This document shows, one piece after another, positions 7,213-15,894 of a DNA stretch of 64,000 nt. The position numbers were made by a program, and so were the translations under genes. The notes under the pieces are model-generated. The model was not told the origin of the DNA, did no database searches, and was given only the letters and a program-made list of their open reading frames with translations. Source of the DNA: Sysuimicrobium calidum (GTDB lineage Bacteria > Sysuimicrobiota > Sysuimicrobiia > Sysuimicrobiales > Sysuimicrobiaceae); assembly GCA_031459935.1 (NCBI GenBank), contig JAVKHN010000005.1:1-64000 (forward strand), written 5' to 3'. The stretch's first letter is position 1. Each line of letters opens with the position of its first letter.

Positions 7213-8001
7213 CTACCTCCGCATGTTGTTGGCCTGGGCCATCATCTCGTCCGCGGTACTCACCATCTTGCTGATGGCCTCGTACGCCCGCTGCGCCGCG
7301 ATCATGCGCACCATCTCCTCCACCACCTGCACGTTGCTGGACTCCAGGAACCCCTGCGCCAGGGTCCCCATGCCCTCCGCACCGGGCTGCCCGGTGACGG
7401 GATCCCCGCTTGCGGGCGTGGGGGTGAAGAGGTTGCGGCCGATCGCCTCCAGCCCCGCGGGGTTGCTGAACCGGGCGAGCTCGATCCGGCCCAGCTCCAC
7501 GGGCGCAGATTCCCCGGGCAGCACCGCGGAGACGATGCCGTTTGCGCTGATGGTGATCTTGGAGGCCCCGGGCGGGATGGTGAGGCCGGGCTCCAGCAGC
7601 AGCCCGTCGCTCGTGACCAGCCTCCCCTCCGCGTCCAGCTTGAACGTACCGTCCCGGGTATAGGCCAGGGTGCCGTCGGACAGGCGCACCTGGAAGAACC
7701 CGTCGCCCTCGATGGCGAGGTCCAGGGGGTTCCCCGTGTACTGGAAGTCGCCCTGACCGAACAGCCGCTGCACCGCGGAGACCCGGGTTCCCAGCCCCAC
7801 CTGAGCCGCGGTGGGCACCACCGCGGCGTTGTCCGCCGGGGCCCCCGCGGCCCGGAAGCCCAGGGACATGAGGTCCTGGAACTCCACCCGGGCCTTCTTG
7901 AACCCCGTGGTGTTCACGTTCGCGAGATTGTGGGCGATCACGTCGATCTCCGCCTGCTTGGCCATCATCCCCGTAGCCGCGGTCCACAGCGCCCGGATCA
8001 T
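7213..8001 (-). CDS. flgG: flagellar distal rod protein FlgG
   Basis: Distal rod subunit. The 262-residue protein starts MIRALWTAATGMMAKQAEID and continues with 'VIAHNLANVNTTGFKKAR', the class signature of rod/hook proteins, then 'GDFQYTGNPLDLAIEGDGFF', and ends with 'QGFLESSNVQVVEEMVRMIA' plus AQRAYEAISKMVSTADEM. Length equals the usual 260-262. ATG start after GGGAGGTG. It follows the flgF-like gene in the operon. Confidence 0.98.
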   Translation of the reverse strand: MIRALWTAATGMMAKQAEIDVIAHNLANVNTTGFKKARVEFQDLMSLGFRAAGAPADNAAVVPTAAQVGLGTRVSAVQRLFGQGDFQYTGNPLDLAIEGDGFFQVRLSDGTLAYTRDGTFKLDAEGRLVTSDGLLLEPGLTIPPGASKITISANGIVSAVLPGESAPVELGRIELARFSNPAGLEAIGRNLFTPTPASGDPVTGQPGAEGMGTLAQGFLESSNVQVVEEMVRMIAAQRAYEAISKMVSTADEMMAQANNMRR

Positions 8002-8015
8002 CTGGCATCACCTCC

Positions 8016-8723
8016 CTAAAGGCGCAGGACTTCCGCAAGCCGGCCCATGGTCTCGTCCGCCACCTGCGCGCACTTCGCGGCGGCCTCGTACGCCCGCAGA
8101 CCCGCCAGCAGCTGCACGAGCTCCTCCGTGGGATTCACAGAGGGCTGCTCCTGAACCCCCGTGCGTACACGCGCGGGAAGATCCTGCAGGGCGCCGGGAG
8201 GTGCCTGGTACAGCGACGGGCCCACCACGGAGAGGGAGGTGGCCCGCACCACCCGCAACCGGCCCACTGCCTGACCCTCCACCACCACAGTTCCGTCGGG
8301 CTGCACCGTAAAGGTCGCGCTCCCCACCCGGATGGGGCCTTCCCGCCCCTCCACCCGGATTCCCCGGAGGGTGAGATAGCCCTCCGCATCCACCCCGAGC
8401 CTGCCGCTGCTCGCCAGCCGGCCGCCCTCGAGCACCACGAATCCCTCTCTCTCCACCGCGAGGTCCCAGGTGTCCCCCGTGGGCACCAGGACCCCGGGCC
8501 TCGGATCCACCGCAGCCTGGGCCGGTGCTGGGTCTCCGGCGAGGGAGCCGAGCTCGGTTCCTGTGTCCCGGCGGTAGAGGGCCGCGTCTCGTCCGGGTCG
8601 CACCGCCACCACCAGCCGGTGGAACCCGGAGCTCTGCGTGTTGCTGAGGTTGTGGGCGATGAGATCCACCCGTACCTGCTCCGCGGTCATGCTGGAAGCC
8701 GCGAACTGCAACACGCGCAGCAT
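8016..8723 (-). CDS. flgF: FlgF-like proximal rod / basal-body protein
   Basis: Second basal-body rod protein, 235 residues. It keeps the N-terminal rod motif 'VRVDLIAHNLSNTQSSGFHR' and a C-terminal 'NPTEELVQLLAGLRAYEAAA' helix, with a central 'DTWDLAVEREGFVVLEGGRL' domain as in FlgF/FlgG. It is more divergent than its flgG neighbour, which fits FlgF. The ATG at 8723 is preferred over a GTG two codons upstream because the GGGAGGTG SD is correctly spaced only for the ATG. It is the first flagellar gene of the block. Confidence 0.88.
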   Translation of the reverse strand: MLRVLQFAASSMTAEQVRVDLIAHNLSNTQSSGFHRLVVAVRPGRDAALYRRDTGTELGSLAGDPAPAQAAVDPRPGVLVPTGDTWDLAVEREGFVVLEGGRLASSGRLGVDAEGYLTLRGIRVEGREGPIRVGSATFTVQPDGTVVVEGQAVGRLRVVRATSLSVVGPSLYQAPPGALQDLPARVRTGVQEQPSVNPTEELVQLLAGLRAYEAAAKCAQVADETMGRLAEVLRL

Positions 8724-8784
8724 GCACACCTCCCGGGCCGAGAGGATTCCGGTCTCCGGGCTTGCAACTTCGGTGCCGCAAAGG

Positions 8785-9576
8785 CTAGAGGGGGTAAGGC
8801 ACCAGGATCAGCGTGGTGCGGCCTGGGATCCGGGTGACCGCCACCAGCCACAGCCCGAACGCCCGGGTGCGGCGGCGGCGGTCTCCCTGATCCAGGTACT
8901 CCACCGCCTGGAGGAGTCGGGCCACCTCCTTGGGATCCACTGCCCCTCCCGTGACCTCGTTGAGGAAGGTGCCAAGCAGGCTCTCCTCCGAGACGGCCTG
9001 TCGGGGGCCGGAGAGCATCCCGCCTCCCACGACGCCCTCCGCGCAGACCAGCAAAAGCCACAGCCCGCGCTCCGGCTGGGCGTAGCTCCGCAGCTCCAGC
9101 CCCTCCCAGGCCCGTTCCTCTGTGCGGATGGGGCCCGTGAACCGGAACCGGTAGCCCTGGATGAGGGAGCCCACCTCTATCCCCCCCACCTGGATCCGGC
9201 AGAAGGGAGGAGGAGTTTTCCGCGGGGGCCAGGCGCCCAGGGCCTGGAGGGCGTCTGTGAGCTCCCCGAGCAGCTCCGCGTGGACCGCGGGGGTCTCCAG
9301 AGGGGTGGTGACCGTCTGCCCCTGTCCCGGCAGCTCGGTGCGGATCCCTGCTTCTGCCCGGAACCGGTCGTAGGCCGCCCGCTGCGCGGGGTCGGAGAGC
9401 ACCCGGTAGGCCTCGTTGATGAGCTGGGCCATCCGCACGTCCCCGCCCAGATCCGGGTGGTGCCGCAGGTCCCGCATGAGCACGTGGTACACCTTCTGGA
9501 TCACCAGCGGGTGGGCCCGGGGGTGCACCTGCAGCACCTCGTAGTAGTCCACGTCCCTCCGGAACTCTGCCGCCAT
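8785..9576 (-). CDS. J-domain protein with unknown C-terminal domain
   Basis: Residues about 8-75 form a J domain (DYYEVLQVHPRAHPLVIQ ... 'RHHPDLGGD' with the catalytic HPD tripeptide, then 'LINEAYRVLSDPAQRAAYDR'), so it should stimulate an Hsp70 ATPase. The remaining ~180 residues are not recognised; they contain a beta-rich segment ('CRIQVGGIEVGSLIQGYRF') and no zinc-finger or glycine-rich DnaJ regions, so this is a type III J protein rather than the housekeeping DnaJ. It starts 104 nt from and divergent to trxB, and precedes the flagellar operon on the same strand. A link to flagella is possible but unproven. Confidence 0.8.
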   Translation of the reverse strand: MAAEFRRDVDYYEVLQVHPRAHPLVIQKVYHVLMRDLRHHPDLGGDVRMAQLINEAYRVLSDPAQRAAYDRFRAEAGIRTELPGQGQTVTTPLETPAVHAELLGELTDALQALGAWPPRKTPPPFCRIQVGGIEVGSLIQGYRFRFTGPIRTEERAWEGLELRSYAQPERGLWLLLVCAEGVVGGGMLSGPRQAVSEESLLGTFLNEVTGGAVDPKEVARLLQAVEYLDQGDRRRRTRAFGLWLVAVTRIPGRTTLILVPYPL

Positions 9577-9680
9577 CCCTTGCCAGGAATCCGCCGGAGG
9601 AAGCAAAATTCCTGCCAGCGGGAATCGTCGGCTCCGGCCCGGCGTTCCGGCAGGTGACCAGATCCATCCAGGAGGACCCC

Positions 9681-10604
9681 ATGCGGAACGTGATCATCCT
9701 GGGGAGCGGGCCCGCAGGGCTCACCGCAGCCATCTACACGGCCCGCGCGAACCTGCAGCCCCTGGTGATCGAAGGGAGCACCCCCGGGGGACAGCTCATG
9801 CTCACCACGGAGGTGGAGAACTTCCCGGGCTTCGCGGATCCCATCCTGGGTCCGGAGCTCATGCAGCGGATGCACCAGCAGGCGGAGCGGGTGGGCGCGG
9901 AGTTCCTCTCGGACGACGCGGTGGCCGTGGACTTCTCCCGGCGGCCCTTTCGCATCACGGTGGGAAACGGAGAGACGTACCAAGCGCAGGCGGTGATCGT
10001 GGCCACGGGTGCCCGGCCCCGGATGCTGGGCCTTCCCTCGGAGCAGGAGTACCTGGGCCACGGGGTCTCCACCTGCGCCACCTGCGATGGCTATTTCTTC
10101 CGCGGCAAGCCCGTGCTGGTGGTGGGCGGTGGAGACACGGCCATGGAGGAGGCCCTGTACCTGGCGAACCTGGCGAGCTCCGTCACCGTGGTGCACCGTC
10201 GGGCGGAGCTCCGGGCCAGCAGGATCCTGCAGGACCGGGCCTTCCACAACCCGAAGATCTCCTTTCTCTGGAACCACGTGGTGGAGGAGATCCTGGGAGC
10301 CGGGGGACGTGTGACCGGTGCCCGGCTGCGCCACGTGCAGACGGGCGAGACGCGGGTGGTGGAGGCGGAGGGGATCTTCGTGGCCATCGGCCACATCCCC
10401 AACACGGACCTGTTCCGGGGCCAGCTGGAGCTCGATGAGGCGGGCTACATCGTGCTCAAGCGGGGCATGATGACCAGCGTGGAAGGGGTGTTCGCCGCGG
10501 GAGACGTGCACGACCGGACCTACCGGCAGGCGGTGACGGCCGCGGGCTACGGATGCCAGGCGGCCATCGAGGTGGAGCGCTGGCTGAGCGCTCAGACAGG
10601 GTGA
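9681..10604 (+). CDS. trxB: thioredoxin-disulfide reductase
   Basis: NADPH:thioredoxin oxidoreductase of the cytosol. The 307-residue product has the FAD motif GSGPAG (residues 8-13), the redox-active CATC (Cys132/Cys135), the NADPH-binding GGGDTAMEEA (about 149-158) and the C-terminal 'GVFAAGDVHDRTYRQAVTAA' FAD-binding block. ATG is chosen over an upstream in-frame start because GGAGG lies 5 nt before it. The thioredoxin gene lies 0.34 kb downstream on the other strand, so substrate and enzyme are clustered. Confidence 0.97.
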   Translation: MRNVIILGSGPAGLTAAIYTARANLQPLVIEGSTPGGQLMLTTEVENFPGFADPILGPELMQRMHQQAERVGAEFLSDDAVAVDFSRRPFRITVGNGETYQAQAVIVATGARPRMLGLPSEQEYLGHGVSTCATCDGYFFRGKPVLVVGGGDTAMEEALYLANLASSVTVVHRRAELRASRILQDRAFHNPKISFLWNHVVEEILGAGGRVTGARLRHVQTGETRVVEAEGIFVAIGHIPNTDLFRGQLELDEAGYIVLKRGMMTSVEGVFAAGDVHDRTYRQAVTAAGYGCQAAIEVERWLSAQTG

Positions 10605-10632
10605 GGCCGAAACTCGGTCGAGGAGGCGCGGC

Positions 10633-10941
10633 ATGCAGACGGAACCTCGGGGGTTCTTCGAGGCCCTCTTCGATTTTTCGTTTACCTCCCTGGTCACCAC
10701 CCGACTCGTACGGGTCCTCTACATCCTCACCGTGATCCTCACGGGCATCTGGAGCCTGTTCTTCCTCCTGGCGGGCCTGGCCCGGGGCGGAGGAGCAGGG
10801 CTCGTGAGCCTCGTGCTGGCCCTCCTTGGGTTCCTGGTGGCGGTGACCTATACCCGGGTACTCCTGGACGTGCTCGTGGTGATCTTCCGCATCCACGAGC
10901 ACGTCCAGGAGCTTGTCTCCCGCAGCCGCGCGGGTCAGTAG
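10633..10941 (+). CDS. DUF4282 membrane protein
   Basis: A 102-residue membrane protein matching the DUF4282 pattern: an amphipathic start 'FFEALFDFSFTSLVTTRLVR', then two transmembrane segments (about 28-50 and 58-82) and the C-terminal 'RVLLDVLVVIFRIHEHVQEL'. No biochemical role is known for the family. It follows trxB by 28 nt and is probably co-transcribed with it; it ends 4 nt from the convergent thioredoxin gene. Confidence 0.85.
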   Translation: MQTEPRGFFEALFDFSFTSLVTTRLVRVLYILTVILTGIWSLFFLLAGLARGGGAGLVSLVLALLGFLVAVTYTRVLLDVLVVIFRIHEHVQELVSRSRAGQ

Positions 10942-10945
10942 ACGC

Positions 10946-11284
10946 CTACACCGCGGCTCCCACCGCGGCCTCGATGCGCCGCCGCAGCTCCGCTTTGGGC
11001 ATGTAACCGATGAGTCGGCCGACCATCTCCCCGCTCCGGAAGATGCCCAGGGTTGGGATGGACATCACGTTGTACCGGATGGCCAGGTTCGGGTTGCGGT
11101 CCACATCCACCTTTGCGAACTTGATGCGGCCCTCGTACTCCGCCGCGAGCTCCTCCACGATGGGCGCGATCATGCGGCAGGGCCCACACCACACCGCCCA
11201 GAAGTCCACCACCACGGGGATCTCCGACTGCAGCACTTCCTGCTCGAAGGTCGCCTCCGTGACCTCCACCGGCTTTGCGGCCAT
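10946..11284 (-). CDS. trxA: thioredoxin
   Basis: Small cytosolic dithiol reductant. The active site WCGPC is present in 'VVDFWAVWCGPCRMIAPIVE', and the conserved cis-Pro is in 'NVMSIPTLGIFRSGEMVGRL'. The second ATG (11284) is chosen because AGGAGG sits 8 nt upstream; an ATG two codons earlier is too close to the SD. Convergent to the trxB-DUF4282 pair. Confidence 0.97.
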   Translation of the reverse strand: MAAKPVEVTEATFEQEVLQSEIPVVVDFWAVWCGPCRMIAPIVEELAAEYEGRIKFAKVDVDRNPNLAIRYNVMSIPTLGIFRSGEMVGRLIGYMPKAELRRRIEAAVGAAV

Positions 11285-11398
11285 GCGCATACCCTCCTGT
11301 GCGTGGTTCTACGGCAGAGAACGCGGGTTCCGACGGAAGAATTCCTCCGCGGCGGACCCGTGTCGGCTTTCTATCGTACCATAGGGCCGGAGGCCCGG

Positions 11399-12514
11399 AT
11401 GGGCGGATCCATTCGGCTCGGGAAGATCCTGGGGATCACCGTTCAGGTGCACTACACTTGGTTCGTGGCCCTCTGGGCCCTCTCCTTCTCCCTGGCCCGG
11501 GGGGTCTTCCCTGAGCGGCTTCCGGGGCTACCGCCGGAGACGTACTGGGCCATGGGCGTGGTGGGCGCGGTGCTGCTGTTTAGCTCCGTGCTGGTGCACG
11601 AACTCGGACACGCCTTCGTGGCCCGGCTCTACCAGATCCCCACCCGCAGCATCACCCTCTTCCTCTTCGGCGGGGTGGCCCACATCGCCCGAGAGCCGGA
11701 GCGGCCCGGGCACGAGTTCTGGGTGGCCATCGCGGGTCCGGTCACCTCCCTGGGCCTCGCTGGAGTCTTCTGGGTCCTCACTCCCCGTGGGGAGCCTGTA
11801 CCCGCCACCGCCCTCATGGGTTACCTCGCGTGGGCCAATCTCCTGCTCGCGGCCTTCAACCTGCTCCCCGCTTTTCCTCTGGACGGCGGGCGGGTGCTGC
11901 GGGCGGCTCTGTGGGCCTTCTATGGGTACGAGCGGGCCACGAGGATCGTCACCCTCCTGGGGCAGGTCACCGCGGGTGCCTTCCTCCTCCTCGGCGTGGT
12001 GGGCGTGTTCACGGGCCGTGTGCTGAACGGGCTATGGCTCATCCTCATCGGGTGGTTCCTGGAGCAGGCGGCCTCCGCCTCCTACCAGCAGGCGGTCCTG
12101 CGGCGGATCCTGGGCGGGATCCGGGTGGCGGACATCATGACCCGGGAGGTGCGGGTGATGCCCGCGGGACTTACCCTGGAGGAGGCGGTGCACGACTACT
12201 TCCTCCCCCACAAGCACGGCGGGTACCCGGTGGTGTACGGGGACCGGCTGGTGGGCATCCTCACCCTGCACGACCTCCGGCGGGTGCCCCGGGAGCGGTG
12301 GCGGGAGGTCCAGGTGCGGGAGGCCATGACGCCCATCGCGCAGGCGAAGGCGGTGCGGCCGGAGCTCAGCGCCTACGAGGCCCTGGCCCGTATGCTGCAG
12401 GACGGGGTGGGACGGCTCCTGGTGGTGGATGAGGAGGGGGAGCTGGTGGGGCTGGTGACCCGCAGCGACCTCCTGCACCTCATCCGGGTGCGCGCGGAGC
12501 TGGGCGCGGACTAG
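11399..12514 (+). CDS. site-2 protease family membrane peptidase with two CBS domains
   Basis: Intramembrane zinc metalloprotease of the M50B group (SpoIVFB/Rv2625-like). The 371-residue protein has HELGH (H67-E68-H71) in a membrane helix and the third ligand in 'NLLPAFPLDGGRVLR' (Asp162), about six transmembrane segments, then two CBS motifs (about 242-300 and 308-366) that commonly bind adenine nucleotides and gate activity. Substrate is unknown. ATG follows GGAGG by 5 nt; a TATCGT -10-like element lies at 11372-11377. The stop codon overlaps the convergent TPR gene stop within CTAG. Confidence 0.92.
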   Translation: MGGSIRLGKILGITVQVHYTWFVALWALSFSLARGVFPERLPGLPPETYWAMGVVGAVLLFSSVLVHELGHAFVARLYQIPTRSITLFLFGGVAHIAREPERPGHEFWVAIAGPVTSLGLAGVFWVLTPRGEPVPATALMGYLAWANLLLAAFNLLPAFPLDGGRVLRAALWAFYGYERATRIVTLLGQVTAGAFLLLGVVGVFTGRVLNGLWLILIGWFLEQAASASYQQAVLRRILGGIRVADIMTREVRVMPAGLTLEEAVHDYFLPHKHGGYPVVYGDRLVGILTLHDLRRVPRERWREVQVREAMTPIAQAKAVRPELSAYEALARMLQDGVGRLLVVDEEGELVGLVTRSDLLHLIRVRAELGAD

Positions 12515-13020
12515 CCCATGGCCCGTCGGCCCAGGAGGGCCAGCACGGCCAGGAGCAGCAAGGGGAGGCAGCCTGTGCGGCCCTCCTGGGCCTGCGCGCG
12601 GGCCATGAGGCGGGTGGCTTGCTTCATGTGCCGCACGAAGGCCCCGTAGTCCCCCAGCCGCCGGTAGAGGGCCGCGAGGTTCTGGTGGGCGATCCAGTAC
12701 TCGGGGTCCACCTCCAGGGCCTTCCGGTAGGCCTGCAGGGCCTCCTCCAGGCGTCCCTGCTCGTGGTAGGCGGCCCCCAGATTGGTGTAGGCGGGTGCGT
12801 AGCGGGGATCCAGCTCGATGGCACGGCGCAGGATCGCCACAGCTTCCTCGTAGCGCCCCTGTCGCGCGAGCGCCGCGCCCAGCTTGCTGTGCGCCCGGGC
12901 GGAGCGGGGTTCGCGTGCCGCCGCCTCCCGCAGGAGCGCCTCCGCCTCCGAAAACTCCCCTGCCTCCAGGAGCCGCTCCCCTCGGGCCAGGAGTGCCTCG
13001 AACCCCGTCTCTTCGCCCAT
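12511..13020 (-). CDS. TPR-repeat protein with C-terminal membrane anchor
   Basis: A 169-residue protein with three to four tetratricopeptide repeats (for example 'AHSKLGAALARQGRYEEAVA', 'AYTNLGAAYHEQGRLEEALQ' and 'AHQNLAALYRRLGDYGAFVR') and a C-terminal hydrophobic helix ('GCLPLLLLAVLALLGRRAMG') that could anchor it in the membrane. The start is ATG at 13020; the frame extends further upstream into serS but that part is a shadow. It is the last gene of the serine operon by position, 7 nt after serS. Its partner is unknown. Confidence 0.82.
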   Translation of the reverse strand: MGEETGFEALLARGERLLEAGEFSEAEALLREAAAREPRSARAHSKLGAALARQGRYEEAVAILRRAIELDPRYAPAYTNLGAAYHEQGRLEEALQAYRKALEVDPEYWIAHQNLAALYRRLGDYGAFVRHMKQATRLMARAQAQEGRTGCLPLLLLAVLALLGRRAMG

Positions 13021-13027
13021 ACGGCCT

Positions 13028-14296
13028 TCAGCGTACGGGGTGCAGGGCCTCCACCCCCACATACGGCACCAGGACCTCCGGGACCCGGACGCTTCCGTCC
13101 GGCTGCTGGTAGTTCTCCAGGACGGCAAGCAGGGCCCGGGTCATGGCGAGGGCGGTGCCGTTGAGGGTGTGCACGTAATCCGTGCGACCTCCCTCCCGGA
13201 ACCGGATGTTAAGTCTGCGGGCCTGAAAGTCCGTACAGTTGCTGCAGGAATGGGTCTCCCCGTAGTCCCCGCGGCCCGGCATCCACACCTCCAGGTCGTA
13301 CTTCTTCGCCGCGGGATCGCCGAGATCCCCACCGCAGATGAGGACCACCCGGTAAGGAAGCCCCAGCCGCTGCACTAGGCGCTCCTCGAGGCCCACCAGG
13401 TACTCGTGCTCCTCCCAGGACCGGTCGGGGTGCGCGAACGAGACCATCTCCACCTTGTCGAACTGGTGGACCCGATAGAGTCCCCGGCTCTCCCGGCCGT
13501 ACGTGCCCGCCTCCCGGCGATAGCAGGTGGAGATCCCCACGTACCGGAGGGGGAGCTGCCCTGCATCCAGCACCTCGTCCATGTGCATGGCCACGAGCGG
13601 GTGCTCCGAAGTACCGATGAGGCACAGGTCGTCCTGCGCTACCCGGTAGACCATCTGCTCATCCAGCTCCGCCCCGCCCATAGCGCCCAGCACCACCCTG
13701 GACCGCACGAGGGTGGGCGGGTAGACGGGCACAAATCCCTCCTCCAGGAGGAAATCCACGGCGAATCGGGTGAGGGCGAGCTGCAGCCGTACCCCCTCTC
13801 CCCGGAGGAAGTAGAAGCGGGTGCCGCTCGTGGAGGCTGCCCGCTCGAAGTCCAGGATCCCGAGTCCGAGGCCGAGCTCGATGTGGTCTTTGGGGGGGAA
13901 GTCAAACCGGGGCTTGGCTCCCCAGTACCGGACCGGTACGTTGTCGCGCTCGTCTGTGCCCGCGGGGACCGAGGGGTGAGGCGGATTGGGGAGCTGCAGC
14001 AGCAGCCGGTCCAGCTCCTCCCGCCTCGCCCGCGTCTCCTGTTCCGTCTCGCGGATGGCGGTCGCAAGCTCCCGCAGCTGCTGGATACGGCGCTGCTTCT
14101 CCTCCCCCCTGAGCCGCGGGACCTCCTCGCTCAGCCGGTTCTGCTGGGCCCGCAGCTCGTCCAGGCGGTGCTGGGAGGCGCGCCACGCCCGATCCGCCTC
14201 CAGCACCCGGTCCACAAGGCCTGGATCCCGATTCTTGTGCCGCAGCGCCCACCGGAAGAACTCCGGGTCCTCCCGCAGTTTTCGGAGGTCGATCAT
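13028..14296 (-). CDS. serS: seryl-tRNA synthetase
   Basis: Charges tRNA-Ser (and tRNA-Sec) with serine. The 422 residues show the N-terminal antiparallel coiled coil (about 30-100) for the tRNA variable arm, motif 2 ('ISTCYRREAGTYGRESRGLY' region) and motif 3 ('LNGTALAMTRALLAVLENYQ'), all expected for a class IIa enzyme of this size. It follows serA by 9 nt and lies downstream of a serine T-box, so its expression should respond to uncharged tRNA-Ser. Since selD here uses selenocysteine, SerS would also supply Ser-tRNA-Sec. Confidence 0.98.
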   Translation of the reverse strand: MIDLRKLREDPEFFRWALRHKNRDPGLVDRVLEADRAWRASQHRLDELRAQQNRLSEEVPRLRGEEKQRRIQQLRELATAIRETEQETRARREELDRLLLQLPNPPHPSVPAGTDERDNVPVRYWGAKPRFDFPPKDHIELGLGLGILDFERAASTSGTRFYFLRGEGVRLQLALTRFAVDFLLEEGFVPVYPPTLVRSRVVLGAMGGAELDEQMVYRVAQDDLCLIGTSEHPLVAMHMDEVLDAGQLPLRYVGISTCYRREAGTYGRESRGLYRVHQFDKVEMVSFAHPDRSWEEHEYLVGLEERLVQRLGLPYRVVLICGGDLGDPAAKKYDLEVWMPGRGDYGETHSCSNCTDFQARRLNIRFREGGRTDYVHTLNGTALAMTRALLAVLENYQQPDGSVRVPEVLVPYVGVEALHPVR

Positions 14297-14305
14297 GACG
14301 CCTCC

Positions 14306-15892
14306 TCACAGCTGCACGGGCTGGACGCCGTAGATGCCATCCACCCGCCGGATCTCCTCCACCGCCTCCGGGGGTGTGGGCTGGTCCGTGGTGAGCACCA
14401 TCACCGCCACCCCGCCCGGTGCGGCCCGACCCAGGTACATCCCCGCGATGTTCACCGCGTGCCGGCCCAGGATGGTGCCCACCCTGCCGATCATGCCGGG
14501 GCGATCCAGGTTCCACACGAAGAGCATGTGGGGTGCGGGTGCGAGATCGATGGTTTGCTCGTTGATGCGCACGATGCGGGGCTCCCGCCGGCCGAACAGG
14601 GTTCCACCCAGCACCCAGGTCCCCTCGTCCGTGTGGGTGGTGGCCAGCATGAGGCTGCTGAAATCCTCCGCCTGTTCCTGCCGTACCTCCACCACCCGCA
14701 GCCCCCGTTCGGAGGCCACCACGTGGGCGTTCACCAGGTTCACGGTACGCTCCACCACCCCTTCGAGCAGCCCCACGAGGAAGGAGGCGCTTAACAGCTG
14801 CCCCTCCACACGGCTCAGCTCCCCCTCCAGCCGCACCTCCACGGAACGGATGCGGCCCCGGGCGAGCTGACGGCTGAGCCCGCCCAGGATGCGGGCGAGC
14901 TCCAGGTGCGGGGCGACGCGCTCCCACGACTCCACGCGATACGCGGCCACGTTCACCGCACCCCGGGGCAGCCGGCCTGCCAGGGCCTCCAGCACCTGCT
15001 CTGCCACCTCCAACCCGATGGCCTCTTGCGCCTCCCGGGTGGAGGCTCCCAGGTGGGGAGTCGCCACCACCCGGGGGTGCCGCACCAGGCGCAGGTCCAG
15101 GGGCGGTTCCATCTCGAAGACGTCCAGGGCCGCGCCCGCCACGTGCCCCTCCTCGAGGGCGCCCAAAAGCGCCTCCTCGTCCACGAGTCCCCCCCGGGCG
15201 CAGTTCACGATGCGTACCCCGCGCTTTGCCTTGCGCAATGCCTCTGCGTTGAGCATTCCGCGGGTCTGTGGGTTGAGGGGGACGTGAAGGGTTATGAAGT
15301 CGGACTCCCGCAGGAGGATCTCGAACGGGACCAGGGTCACGCCCAGCTGGGCCGCCCGGTCGTCGCTGAGGTACGGGTCGTGGGCGATGACGCGCATGCC
15401 GAAGGCCTGGGCACGCCGGGCCACCTCGCTCCCGATGCGGCCAAGCCCCACGATGCCCAGGGTTTTCCCGTACAGCTCGGTCCCCACGAACCGCTCCCGC
15501 GCCCACTCCCCCTCCCGAAGGGCCGCGTTGGCCTGCGGGATGTTCCGGCACAGGGCCAGGAGGAGGGCCAGGGTGTGCTCCGCGGTGGCCCGCACGCTGG
15601 CCTCCGGGGTGTTCAGCACCAGCACGCCCGCCCGGGTGGCCGCCTCCACGTCCACGTTGTCGGTGCCCACACCGGCCCGCGCCACCACCCGCAGCCGGTC
15701 CGCGGCCTGGAAGACGGAGGCGGTGACCCGGGTCTGGCTGCGCACGATGAGGGCGTCCACGCCCCGGATGCGTTCCCGCAGGGCCGCCTCATCGAGGCTC
15801 CGGTGCACCTCCACCTCCGCAGCCTCCCGCAGCCTGCGGAGGCCTACCTCGCTGAGGCCATCCGCCACCAGGATCCTCGGCCGCGCCTCCAC
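14306..15892 (-). CDS. serA: D-3-phosphoglycerate dehydrogenase
   Basis: First step of the phosphorylated serine pathway. The 528-residue enzyme is the long form: substrate domain at the N-terminus, NAD-binding 'TLGIVGLGRIGSEVARRAQA' (about 143-162), the 'RIVNCARGGLVDEEALLGAL' and 'ATPHLGASTREAQEA' catalytic blocks, an intervening domain and a C-terminal ACT domain ('HMLFVWNLDRPGMIGRVGTI' onwards) likely for feedback by serine. GTG at 15892 is used because it starts 2 nt after the upstream stop and gives the family-typical N-terminus. Part of the T-box operon. Confidence 0.97.
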   Translation of the reverse strand: MEARPRILVADGLSEVGLRRLREAAEVEVHRSLDEAALRERIRGVDALIVRSQTRVTASVFQAADRLRVVARAGVGTDNVDVEAATRAGVLVLNTPEASVRATAEHTLALLLALCRNIPQANAALREGEWARERFVGTELYGKTLGIVGLGRIGSEVARRAQAFGMRVIAHDPYLSDDRAAQLGVTLVPFEILLRESDFITLHVPLNPQTRGMLNAEALRKAKRGVRIVNCARGGLVDEEALLGALEEGHVAGAALDVFEMEPPLDLRLVRHPRVVATPHLGASTREAQEAIGLEVAEQVLEALAGRLPRGAVNVAAYRVESWERVAPHLELARILGGLSRQLARGRIRSVEVRLEGELSRVEGQLLSASFLVGLLEGVVERTVNLVNAHVVASERGLRVVEVRQEQAEDFSSLMLATTHTDEGTWVLGGTLFGRREPRIVRINEQTIDLAPAPHMLFVWNLDRPGMIGRVGTILGRHAVNIAGMYLGRAAPGGVAVMVLTTDQPTPPEAVEEIRRVDGIYGVQPVQL

Positions 15893-15894
15893 GG

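Noticed and set aside
11372..11377. TATCGTACC(A/G)TAGGG shared by the protease and serine-operon leaders as a regulatory motif
   Set aside because: Two copies only, explained by similar -10 elements; the protease copy has no -35.
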